From assembly GCA_018896765.1 (NCBI GenBank), contig JAHILZ010000034.1:1-47081 (forward strand): a stretch of DNA of 47,081 bases, written 5' to 3'. The DNA comes from Patescibacteria group bacterium. GTDB lineage: Bacteria > Patescibacteriota > Minisyncoccia > JAHIHE01. Positions 40,275-47,081 of the stretch are shown piece by piece. The number at the start of each line of letters is the position of its first letter. Position 1 is the first letter of the stretch. Under the pieces are notes generated by a model. It made no database searches. It was given only the letters and a program-made list of their open reading frames with translations, and was not told where the DNA came from. The translations under genes were made by a program, and so were the position numbers.

Positions 40275-40763
40275 CTAATTAAAACCTATTTCTTTAAGAA
40301 AAGTTTTTGGTGTACGTAAGTTGTGGATGTTTAGAATTTTACATACGTCTGGAATTTTATATAAATCAGTGGGTTTTATTCTTGGACTCTCTCGAGAAAA
40401 AATACCTAATTTATTAGCTTCAGCGTAAGCTATCAAATATGTGTCCGCTGTGGATTTAAATGTAGACTGATTAATCATATTATACTTATTATTTATGCCT
40501 ACGGCACGACTTCGATCAACATCATCAATCTCTTTAACAATCCCCTTTTGGACTTGTTTTTTACACCATTTAAGCAAATCCTTGTCATACTTAATCTCGT
40601 CGACAATAATATTAAGAAGTACCCACTTATCCTTTTCTAAAGCATCACTAAATTCCGACCAAAAAACATCGTTTAATTTAAGAGTAATTGGCTTCCATAA
40701 AGAAAAACCCATTAAAATGTTTGTATCCAACAAGTATTTAGTTTTTACCGGATTATTTACCAT
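40275..40763 (-). CDS. PIN-like ribonuclease toxin (DUF4411)
   Basis: A 162-aa protein with the PIN-fold opening KYLLDTNILMGF (Asp 13). An acidic residue in VDEIKYDKDLLKW and the third acidic site in STADTYLIAYAEANKLGIFSRE follow. DUF4411 proteins are predicted RNases paired with COG2856 (ImmA/IrrE) partners in toxin-antitoxin operons, exactly as here: its ATG 40763 overlaps the end of the upstream gene by 7 nt. Target RNA unknown. Confidence 0.85.
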   Translation of the reverse strand: MVNNPVKTKYLLDTNILMGFSLWKPITLKLNDVFWSEFSDALEKDKWVLLNIIVDEIKYDKDLLKWCKKQVQKGIVKEIDDVDRSRAVGINNKYNMINQSTFKSTADTYLIAYAEANKLGIFSRESPRIKPTDLYKIPDVCKILNIHNLRTPKTFLKEIGFN

Positions 40764-41878
40764 AGATGTTCAACAGAAAAATTAAGCAAACTAGAAGCTT
40801 CTGTATATCCAATTTTATTTTCAAAGTAAAACTTGGAAACCAACTTATTGAAGAGAAAACCGTTAGAATCCTTCATATTATTAACATGATTCCCACCTTT
40901 TTTCTTTCTCATATTTTTAAGATTCTTTTCAAATTCATTTTTAATTTCATTTTCTAAATTATCACTTTCTCCGACATGAATCTTGTTTAAATCTTTTAAC
41001 CTATAAAAAATTGAAAGCGTACTAACTTTATATGTTTCCGAAAATTTATCAATATCAACTTTATCATAATATGTTTTTGAAAAATCATTTCTTGGCAACA
41101 ATAGCTCAACGGCAACCCTATTACAGAAAATCTCCTCATCATTCAAACCACTATTTAACTTTCTGAAATCTAAACTATTTGATATTGCTTCTGTTTTTCT
41201 AAATAAATGGGCTAATTCGTGTGCAAAAGAAAATATCTGTGCCGATAATGAATCTCTTCTGTTTAAAATAATAAAGGGGCAATAATCATTCGAAACAAAA
41301 AGCCCTCTCATCTCATCAACATCAATTTTATGATATGAAATTGTTTTGCCAATAAAAATACCGCAATTTTCAGCTTTCTCAATGAGATATTTTAAAACTT
41401 TTCTACGAGCATCTACTCCTGATATTCTTTTTATCTCGTTTAAATCAATGTCTAATTTTTCTTTTACAAATAAAGCTAACTGAACCGGGGTTTGCAAATG
41501 TTTTCCACTACCTTGCACAGTATTTTTTACACCCTCGTCTTTAAGTTTTTGCTCCAGCCATTCCTGCCTTCTAATAACAAGATTAACAAGCTTTTTAACC
41601 CTTTCGCTATCTTCCACTCCCTGACTAACTCGATAATCTGGAATGGTTTTATTTTTTTTAATTAAATGCTCTGAGAAAAAAGCTAGATCTGGAACATTGT
41701 ATATTTTTGACAACTTATTTACTTGTGTCCAAGTTGGCAATGACTCTCCTTTTTCCCACGACAAAACCAAATCATTTTCTGATTTTGAAAATTTTCTTGA
41801 AACAAAAAAAGTAGCCATCCCTACATTTTCGCGGGCAATTCTTAGGCTATCTTTATTTATAAAATCAACCTTTTTCAT
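40757..41878 (-). CDS. HTH-ImmA/IrrE metallopeptidase (antitoxin partner)
   Basis: A 373-aa protein. An N-terminal XRE-type helix-turn-helix (about 8-65: SLRIARENVGM, WEKGESLPTWTQVNKLSKIY) is followed by a COG2856 domain with the zinc-protease motif HELAH (SFAHELAHLF) and a downstream Glu in CNRVAVELLLP. In known systems ImmA-type proteases cleave regulators. In COG2856-DUF4411 pairs this protein is the presumed antitoxin or regulator. It is first in the operon and likely controls its own promoter at 41939-41967. Codons are AT-rich. Confidence 0.88.
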   Translation of the reverse strand: MKKVDFINKDSLRIARENVGMATFFVSRKFSKSENDLVLSWEKGESLPTWTQVNKLSKIYNVPDLAFFSEHLIKKNKTIPDYRVSQGVEDSERVKKLVNLVIRRQEWLEQKLKDEGVKNTVQGSGKHLQTPVQLALFVKEKLDIDLNEIKRISGVDARRKVLKYLIEKAENCGIFIGKTISYHKIDVDEMRGLFVSNDYCPFIILNRRDSLSAQIFSFAHELAHLFRKTEAISNSLDFRKLNSGLNDEEIFCNRVAVELLLPRNDFSKTYYDKVDIDKFSETYKVSTLSIFYRLKDLNKIHVGESDNLENEIKNEFEKNLKNMRKKKGGNHVNNMKDSNGFLFNKLVSKFYFENKIGYTEASSLLNFSVEHLW

Positions 41879-41938
41879 ATATCTAAATGTATTCTTATAT
41901 AAAATAAAGTTTTTTTCAGATTTGTTGATAGACTTTCT

Positions 41939-41967
41939 ATATTAGTTTATATTTGAAATGTTGTCAA
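41939..41967 (-). promoter_or_regulatory. promoter of the toxin-antitoxin operon
   Basis: On the minus strand, TTGACA (41967-41962), a 17-nt spacer and TAATAT (41944-41939), giving a start near 41932 and a leader of about 54 nt before ATG 41878. Confidence 0.75.
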
Positions 41968-42028
41968 TAGTAGTACCCCCCTCTTGTAAAATAATTATAC
42001 CGCATTATGGTCTTAATGTCTAAATTAT

Positions 42029-42055
42029 TTATCCACAAATTTAACCTGATCAGGT
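42029..42055. promoter_or_regulatory. DnaA-box match and 12-bp palindrome
   Basis: ttatccaca (42029-42037) is a perfect DnaA-box match. Seven bases further, acctgatcaggt (42044-42055) is a perfect 12-bp palindrome of operator type. Both lie upstream of the toxin-antitoxin promoter in non-coding DNA. Confidence 0.4.
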
Positions 42056-42070
42056 GAATTTTGCATTAAA

Positions 42071-42300
42071 ACGCAACATTAATATTTATATTTAATCTTG
42101 CAATTTTAGCCATATTTGATAGGATAAATGCAATAATTGCAACGAGGCAGGAATACGAAAAATTGGCTGAAGCCGAACGAGGCGAAAGTTTGGTTGTGTT
42201 TGAATACGGAATGAATGAAGCCCCGATGAAAAATAGTGATGATATAGTGAGGTCGCACAATGACATATTATGCGATGTGTTTTTACCTTTAAAATCTTAA
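42071..42300 (+). pseudogene. open reading fragment without start codon
   Basis: The frame is open from 42071 to TAA 42298-42300 and reads like protein from about 42118 (RINAIIATRQEYEKLAEAE, then a VVFEYGMNEAPMK segment), but has no ATG, GTG or TTG near its beginning. It ends at a long imperfect hairpin. It may be a decayed gene fragment beside the recombinase relic. I recognise no family. Confidence 0.35.
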
Positions 42301-42327
42301 AAAAGATAAAACACGTCGGCATAATAT
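42265..42327. repeat. long imperfect hairpin between gene fragments
   Basis: atattatgc (42265-42273) pairs with gcataatat (42319-42327), and gtgtttt (42277-42283) with aaaacac (42308-42314), with a short internal bulge between. About 18 bp of pairing around a 24-nt loop. Confidence 0.6.
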
Positions 42328-42718
42328 CGCATTATGCGATGACACATATCAGCCTATTTTTTCAAGCGGAATTACTAGCGACATCTATGACAATAAATTA
42401 AAAGAATACAAAGAAATACAGCAAGGACTGCTTGAGGAAATGCAGCGGCATAGTATAGCCGATGAAAGCTATTATTTGGCTGTAAATCAAGTATTAAGCA
42501 TATCGCAAAGGGCTTCAGAAATTTTTGAAAGTTCTGAACCAAACGAAAAACGGCAATTGCTGAATTACTTACTTCAGAACTGCCGTTTAAACGAAAGAAA
42601 TCTTTTGTTTGAGCTTAAAAAGCCCTTCGATGCACTTGTAAAATATAACAAGTGTCCTGAAATGCTCCGAAGGTTGTCGGACGTCCGAACTGAATATATT
42701 CTCAGTCGAGGAAGGTAA
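42293..42718 (+). pseudogene. C-terminal relic of a serine recombinase
   Basis: The frame is open from 42293 (after TAA 42290-42292) to 42718. From SDIYDNKLKEYKEIQ on, it matches the C-terminal coiled region of large serine site-specific recombinases: EMQRHSIADESYYLAVNQVLSISQRASEIFE, then PNEKRQLLNYLLQNCRLN and a final ELKKPFDALV. The catalytic resolvase domain, recombinase domain and zinc ribbon are absent. ATG 42440 would give only 92 residues. It marks a former integrase or resolvase-type mobile element next to the toxin-antitoxin pair. Confidence 0.7.
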
Positions 42719-42742
42719 TAACCTTTTATATAATACTATAAA

Positions 42743-44677
42743 CTATTTAACACGATTCACTATTATCGTGGCTTCTCCTGGATTTCCAGCCGCATCAAAG
42801 GCTTTTACGTTAATCGTATGTAAGCCAACGGTTACCTTCTTGGTATTCCAACTATAATTCAAACTTACCGTCGAGCTAGTTGCCGTTTGTTTTCCATCGA
42901 TATAAAGTTTCATGGATGTCACACCGACATTATCGCTTGCGCTGGCAGTTATCGAAACTGTTCCAATTATATTCGCTCCATTGGCAGGAGCAGTGATCGT
43001 TACTGTTGGTTTTTCGGTATCAAGAGTAATCGAGCTGTCCTTGAAAAAATTAACATGTGAAACAGAAGAGATAGGCATTCCGCTCGCATCAAGAGCCCTT
43101 ACATAAAACACATAATTTGAATTTGCTTTCAATGTACCTGCGTCAATTTGAACGCTCGTGTTTGTAATAGTCTTTGTATTTATATCTTCGGCATTAAGCC
43201 AAGCGGTTTGCCAAGGTTCGCTATCGCTGGCAACTCCTGCCGTGCCAAATACCCGCTCAAGTGTGAATTGATATTGTGTGGAATTTGGAAATCCATCCCA
43301 GCTGAAATTTAACATGCCTAACCCGACACTGCTGCCACTTACTGGAACAGAATTAACCGTAGCGGAAAAATTAGATAAACTCGGTTGCATTAAAGTAGCA
43401 ACTTTTGTTTTAATATTTGCCATCGATAAATAAAATCTATCTCCTGGGCAAAGTGTCGCATTTACATCTCTGTGCCCTACTATATTATTTAAATCCATAT
43501 GCCAAGCGCCATCATTGCGACGGAAATCACTGCTGCCCAGAGCATCTATCCCCCTGCTATCAGCGACAAAGGCAAGAACATTTTCCATTCCTGCCAGCTG
43601 AGCGTCAGGAATATCAAAATTAGTAAAATCTCCCATCGCCGAAACTCCAAAACTTCCACTGTTATAGCTTGACGCTTGAGCCGCTTCGACATCGAGTACC
43701 ATTATCTGGTCTGGGGTAGGGCTAGTTCGCATAACAACATCATGCGTGCCATATCGGCCTTCATAAATATTTCCAGCCGCATCGACTAAAGCATTATAAC
43801 CAATATCTCCCCAGCCTTGAGTAACAGCGTGATAATAGTAAATAGCCCGAACTGTCGCTTTATTCGTCTCCAAATCCGTCACTCCGTTCGAACTAGCGCC
43901 AGCAGTGTGATGCACAATCAGTTTTCTATTTCCGTGATACGAGCGAGGCCATGCTTCGGCGCCTCTTCTTGTCAACCGATAGCTTTCATCAGCGCCCCAA
44001 TCTTCACGAGAGATTACATTGATGTTTTGTCCGTTAGGTGAGATTTTCGGCGTACCGATAATCCCAGCGATACTTTTCGGCGCAAAGCTTAATTCATTAG
44101 TGGTTTGCTTGGACTCTTCTCCTGAATTGATAAAAGTAAATGTAAAATTATTTAATTTTGGAGAGATTCCTTTGCTTGGAATAAATTCAATTTTTGCTTG
44201 AGCGAAGCTTGCTTTTTCTACGCCGACCAGAGCGGCAAATACTTCATCGCTTTTCATATCGTCTCTGCCCTCATCGGCTTCCACTGTTGTTTCTATCCAC
44301 TCGCTGAAATTTATGCCATCGCTGCTTGTTCGAATATAGGCGATGATGAATGCATCGTCAGAAAGTTCTTGCTTCCAGTGCAAACCAATGTAAGTTGCCC
44401 CAAAAAGAGATTGAATTACCGGGGTTATATATTCTCCAATATTATCATCCATCGAACTGACTTCGACACCCTGAGCGGTTTCTTTGATCTTGGAATTTTT
44501 AAATTCTCCTTTTTCAAAATCCTTTACTGTTTCCAACTTTTTATCAAAAGCCAAAGTTTTATAAATTGTCTTGGCATTAACGACTGGAGAAAAATAAGTT
44601 CCTCCTAAAATTAAACCCAAACAAACCAGCACCGCATTAAATTTTAATAATTTTTTGAGCCATCGGTTTATTTTCAT
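42743..44677 (-). CDS. secreted PGRP-type N-acetylmuramoyl-L-alanine amidase with Ig-like C-terminus
   Basis: A 644-aa protein with a signal peptide (about 8-36) and a N-terminal beta-rich domain of about 180 residues. A PGRP/Amidase_2 domain (about 215-415) follows. It has IVHHTAGASSNG (zinc His), YYYHAVTQGWGDIGYNALVDAAGNIYEGR, and NNIVGHRDVNATLCPGDRFY (second zinc His and Cys). Then come a fibronectin-like segment and a C-terminal Ig-like domain (TVTITAPANGANIIG). It should cleave peptidoglycan at the cell surface, either for remodelling or against a host or neighbour. A good promoter lies upstream; downstream no terminator is evident. Confidence 0.9.
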   Translation of the reverse strand: MKINRWLKKLLKFNAVLVCLGLILGGTYFSPVVNAKTIYKTLAFDKKLETVKDFEKGEFKNSKIKETAQGVEVSSMDDNIGEYITPVIQSLFGATYIGLHWKQELSDDAFIIAYIRTSSDGINFSEWIETTVEADEGRDDMKSDEVFAALVGVEKASFAQAKIEFIPSKGISPKLNNFTFTFINSGEESKQTTNELSFAPKSIAGIIGTPKISPNGQNINVISREDWGADESYRLTRRGAEAWPRSYHGNRKLIVHHTAGASSNGVTDLETNKATVRAIYYYHAVTQGWGDIGYNALVDAAGNIYEGRYGTHDVVMRTSPTPDQIMVLDVEAAQASSYNSGSFGVSAMGDFTNFDIPDAQLAGMENVLAFVADSRGIDALGSSDFRRNDGAWHMDLNNIVGHRDVNATLCPGDRFYLSMANIKTKVATLMQPSLSNFSATVNSVPVSGSSVGLGMLNFSWDGFPNSTQYQFTLERVFGTAGVASDSEPWQTAWLNAEDINTKTITNTSVQIDAGTLKANSNYVFYVRALDASGMPISSVSHVNFFKDSSITLDTEKPTVTITAPANGANIIGTVSITASASDNVGVTSMKLYIDGKQTATSSTVSLNYSWNTKKVTVGLHTINVKAFDAAGNPGEATIIVNRVK

Positions 44678-44714
44678 GTGTTTTTTAATTTTAATAATTA
44701 TCTAATATAGATAA

Positions 44715-44743
44715 ATTATATCACTTTTTTTGATATGTGACAA
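44715..44743 (-). promoter_or_regulatory. promoter of the amidase gene
   Basis: On the minus strand, TTGTCA (44743-44738), a 17-nt spacer and TATAAT (44720-44715), about 38 nt before ATG 44677. It lies just after the terminator of the preceding gene, so the amidase is transcribed independently. Confidence 0.75.
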
Positions 44744-44758
44744 AAAATAAATTTTGAG

Positions 44759-44791
44759 CAAAAAAAATCCGAAGTCTTAAAAAAACTTCGG
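44759..44791 (-). terminator. rho-independent terminator of the large surface-protein gene
   Basis: On the minus strand, ccgaagt (44791-44785) pairs with acttcgg (44775-44769) around a 9-nt loop and is followed by a T-run (44767-44759). It lies about 40 nt after the stop at 44830. Confidence 0.85.
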
Positions 44792-44829
44792 TTACTTTAA
44801 AATTTTATATATTTTAATATTTGATTCCG

Positions 44830-46125
44830 TTAATATTTGTAGTTTAAATTACCTCCTTTAGTTATCATTTCCAGAATGACTATACCTGGTTTATTTTCTT
44901 TTTTCTCCTTTTGTTGGTGTTCGATCTGGACTTTTATTTCAGTCTGATTTTTCTTGGAATCATATTTTGATTCAACATCAAACTGTTTTTGTGATTGGAT
45001 TTTTTGTTCCAACTCCTTGATCGAGCTATCTTTATTTACCGAATATTCGGCTTCGATTTTATTGTCTTCCACGGTTATTATTTTTTCGTTATTGTACTGC
45101 AGGCTTACGATCTCAGCCTTTGCTTCTTTTCCTTCTTTTTTGTACTTCATTATAAGAAGTAAAGAATTATTAGCCAAGTCTTTGAGCGTGTACTGTCTTA
45201 GCTGCCAACCTGCCTCGCTATCCTTGCCGTGGTCTTCTTTATCATCTTCTTTTTTATCTTTGTTTTTCTTTGCAGATAACAAAGTATATACTGCTTCAAG
45301 CTTTGTCTCGTTGTCGTAAGCGGTGATGTTTTTTGAAGTAGCATTGAATTTTATAGCTGCTTCAGGAGCTGTTTTATCCACAGTAAAGTTTACGGTTTTT
45401 GAGGCTTGATTTCCCGCCAAGTCTATAGCCGATACAATCAATGTATAATTGCCTTCTACGGAAATGTTTGTGCCATTTACAAACAAAACACCATTTAAGG
45501 TGATCGATCGGGTATCGAGATTCACATCAGTGATGTTTATAATCGGAGTTACATTGAAATTATAGTAACTCTGGTCAGTCACACCGCTGATGGTGATATT
45601 TGGCTTGGTTTTGTCGATTTTGACAGTCTGGTTTTTGACTGATTCAATGTTGCTTGCATTGTCTACGGCTCTGTAGTAGACCATGGCTATACCTTCACTG
45701 CTCATATTAAATGGAGCGGTGTAAATATTCCATGTTGCATTGTCGAAGCTGTATTCGGTAAAGTTAACACCGGTACCGTCTTCATTGTCTGTCACTGTCA
45801 GATTTACTTCTACGTTAGAAGTAAACCAATTATTGTTGCCGAGAGTTCCAGAAAGAACCAGTGTTGTGTTAGGCGGAGTTGAATCCGAAACTGCTATTCT
45901 TACAAGTCCAACATTCAGATCAGTTACTGGCGGAGGTATGTTTACCGAAATACTATCTGCCGAATAATATCCTGGCGCTTCGACATGCACTCGATAAATT
46001 CCAGTCAGAACATCCCATTGATATTGTCCATCGATTCCCGTTATTAGAGGATTAGTATCTGGCTGCATTTTCGCTGGGATTTGACCTGTTGTAACATTGT
46101 TCCAACCGCCAAATCCGTCAGGTTG
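44830..46125 (-). pseudogene. 3' part of a large surface protein, after an in-frame TAG
   Basis: Continues the frame of 46126-47081 after a TAG at 46128-46126. The first codons after the TAG read QPDGFGGWNNVTTGQIPAKM, fluent protein sequence in the same frame. The next ATG, giving a 412-aa product, is at 46068. Content: a carboxypeptidase-regulatory-like domain (GIDGQYQWDVLTGIYRVHVEAPGYY), two or three Ig-like repeats (TVTDNEDGTGVNFTEYSFDNATW; DKTKPNITISG), then a Lys/Asp/Glu-rich coiled tail without membrane anchor. Ig repeats of this kind occur in secreted and S-layer-like proteins. If the TAG is not suppressed, this part is probably not secreted, having lost its signal peptide. Confidence 0.75.
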
Positions 46126-47081
46126 CTACAACCAAACACTGGCTCCAGAAATACGAGTTCCTGTGGCTGTGTCATAGATGAATCCTGCTGGGTCGATGTA
46201 TATATTGAAGTTTACAGACGATTTTTCGCATCCTGCTCCTGTGATAGTATAAGTTACAGTTGCGCTTCCGTGATTCGGCGCGAATTTCGGAACAGTATAG
46301 CTCCATTTATTATCTTCGATCTCAGCCATTATGTCTGATATGTCAGATCCGCCTTCATTCATATAGATATTGATAGCCACGCTTTCGGCGCAGGAACTAT
46401 AATAATTGAATGTTATCGGATCTTGCCAGAAGACCGAAGTTTCGCCTCCAATATTGTTTCTTGTGTTGTCTACGGTGACACTCTCAGGAAGGTTTGATTT
46501 TACAACTGCCGTTGTAGCTTTGGTCTCGAAACTTTGATCCCCATATTTGATTGTGGCAGTATTCTCGATCACAGTAGTTCCAGCTATCACTTTGTCAGAA
46601 TTTATTCTGACAGTAATAGTTTTTGAACCTAATCCTTGAGGAAAAGCTGCAACTGAATCTATGTTCCAGGAGATAAATCTTTCGGCATTAGGCACTTTAC
46701 CATCAGATGCGGAAACGAAATCCACTTCAGTCGGAAGCTTATCTTCCAAAACTGCTGGTGAATCGTAGGCTCCGCCAAAATTCTGATAGTACAGCGTGTA
46801 TGTCATTTCACTTCCCGGGGACATAGCCGCAGGCGCTTTCTTGGAAACCTTGAGAATGGCAGGCTGATCTTTTGGCGCGGAAACAAAAAATGCATCCAAA
46901 GAAATTGGCGCGAAAATATCTTTTCCGGGAGGTTTCCATTCCAATTTAAGAACCGCTTCGCCGCCATAGCTTTCAAAATACTTTACCAGAATGCTATGAT
47001 ATCCTTTTTCAAGTTCCAAATCTTTCTCCAGCGCGCGCGGCGAATGATCTCCGCCATTGTTAATGAGCATAGCTCCATCAA
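46126..47081 (-). CDS. large surface protein, 5' part (runs off the window)
   Basis: The frame is open to the right edge, so the N-terminus lies outside. The first visible residues (DGAMLINNGGDHSPRALEK, then GYHSILVKYFE, then KLEWKPPG) are the C-terminal part of a PA14-like domain. A DUF11-type repeat follows (SPGSEMTYTLYYQNFG, then LPTEVDFVSASDG), then a second beta domain (SVFWQDPITFNYYS). It stops at TAG 46128-46126 in the middle of a carboxypeptidase-regulatory-like domain (TGTRISGASVWL), which resumes after the stop. Probably one secreted protein of more than 740 aa interrupted by a nonsense codon. Confidence 0.8.
   Translation of the reverse strand, partial: DGAMLINNGGDHSPRALEKDLELEKGYHSILVKYFESYGGEAVLKLEWKPPGKDIFAPISLDAFFVSAPKDQPAILKVSKKAPAAMSPGSEMTYTLYYQNFGGAYDSPAVLEDKLPTEVDFVSASDGKVPNAERFISWNIDSVAAFPQGLGSKTITVRINSDKVIAGTTVIENTATIKYGDQSFETKATTAVVKSNLPESVTVDNTRNNIGGETSVFWQDPITFNYYSSCAESVAINIYMNEGGSDISDIMAEIEDNKWSYTVPKFAPNHGSATVTYTITGAGCEKSSVNFNIYIDPAGFIYDTATGTRISGASVWL

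Noticed and set aside
42066..42322. Two minus-strand open frames over the recombinase-side fragment
   Set aside because: Low-complexity Cys/His/Leu-rich translations; the plus-strand frame reads as better protein sequence.
46126..46128. Reassigned TAG or TGA codon in this genome
   Set aside because: TAG ends genes at 27373, 28148 and 33530, and TGA ends genes at 634 and 1396, without fluent continuation; one internal TAG is better explained by mutation or error.

Overview
The window looks like a chromosomal segment of an uncultivated bacterium, most likely a member of the Patescibacteria/CPR (Parcubacteria-like). The basis is gene content: compact type IV pilus genes, an S23/four-helix-bundle gene, many surface proteins, an AmmeMemoRadiSam set, a bacterial eRF1-like (baeRF) protein, few biosynthetic enzymes, and AT-rich DNA. 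TAA, TAG and TGA all end genes here, so the code looks standard (not UGA=Gly). The phylum assignment is inference.

Layout. 1-1932 (+): small operon with an unrecognised protein, a frameshifted small gene, an ASCH-domain protein and a P-loop nucleotide kinase, closed by a terminator. 2277-9464 (-): type IV pilus cluster (anchored protein, two pseudopilins, PilC, PilB, an S23-like gene flanked by heptamer arrays, a membrane protein and a main-type pilin). An IS1380-family element (9501-10985) sits 37 bp upstream of that pilin. 11062-15577 (-): receiver protein, two sensor histidine kinases and a CYTH-like protein. 16115-19231 (-): 1038-aa surface protein with fourteen 24-residue Cys repeats. 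19529-20209 (+): AlkD-like protein.

20286-27373 (+) is a defence island: a RadC-adenine methyltransferase fusion, an AlwI-family type IIS endonuclease, a second (beta-class) methyltransferase, and a zinc-hook SMC/RloC-like ATPase, packed with 2-nt gaps or overlaps. Base composition drops inside the fusion gene, so the island appears to have been joined onto a resident radC.

28249-29506 (+): cysK preceded by a near-consensus promoter, a leaderless 27-codon ORF with six Cys codons, mutually exclusive hairpins and a terminator. This is a candidate cysteine-responsive transcription attenuator and the regulatory highlight of the window.

29542-35424 (-): AmmeMemoRadiSam A, B and radical SAM genes, interleaved with a baeRF protein and two DHH-like proteins lacking catalytic residues. 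35718-39511 (-): ABC ATPase, ABC-2 permease and GldG-like protein, with a small membrane-protein gene inserted on the opposite strand. 39512-42742: accessory stretch with a MITE-like element, an ImmA/IrrE-PIN (DUF4411) toxin-antitoxin pair, two perfect DnaA-box matches and a serine recombinase relic. 42743-47081 (-): secreted PGRP amidase and a large surface protein interrupted by an in-frame TAG and running off the window.

Intergenic DNA is unusual throughout. Most gaps over 200 bp are quasi-palindromes built from short repeats, often with a 7-nt period, and several share the outer arm GTCATTGCGAG...GAAGCAATCTC.
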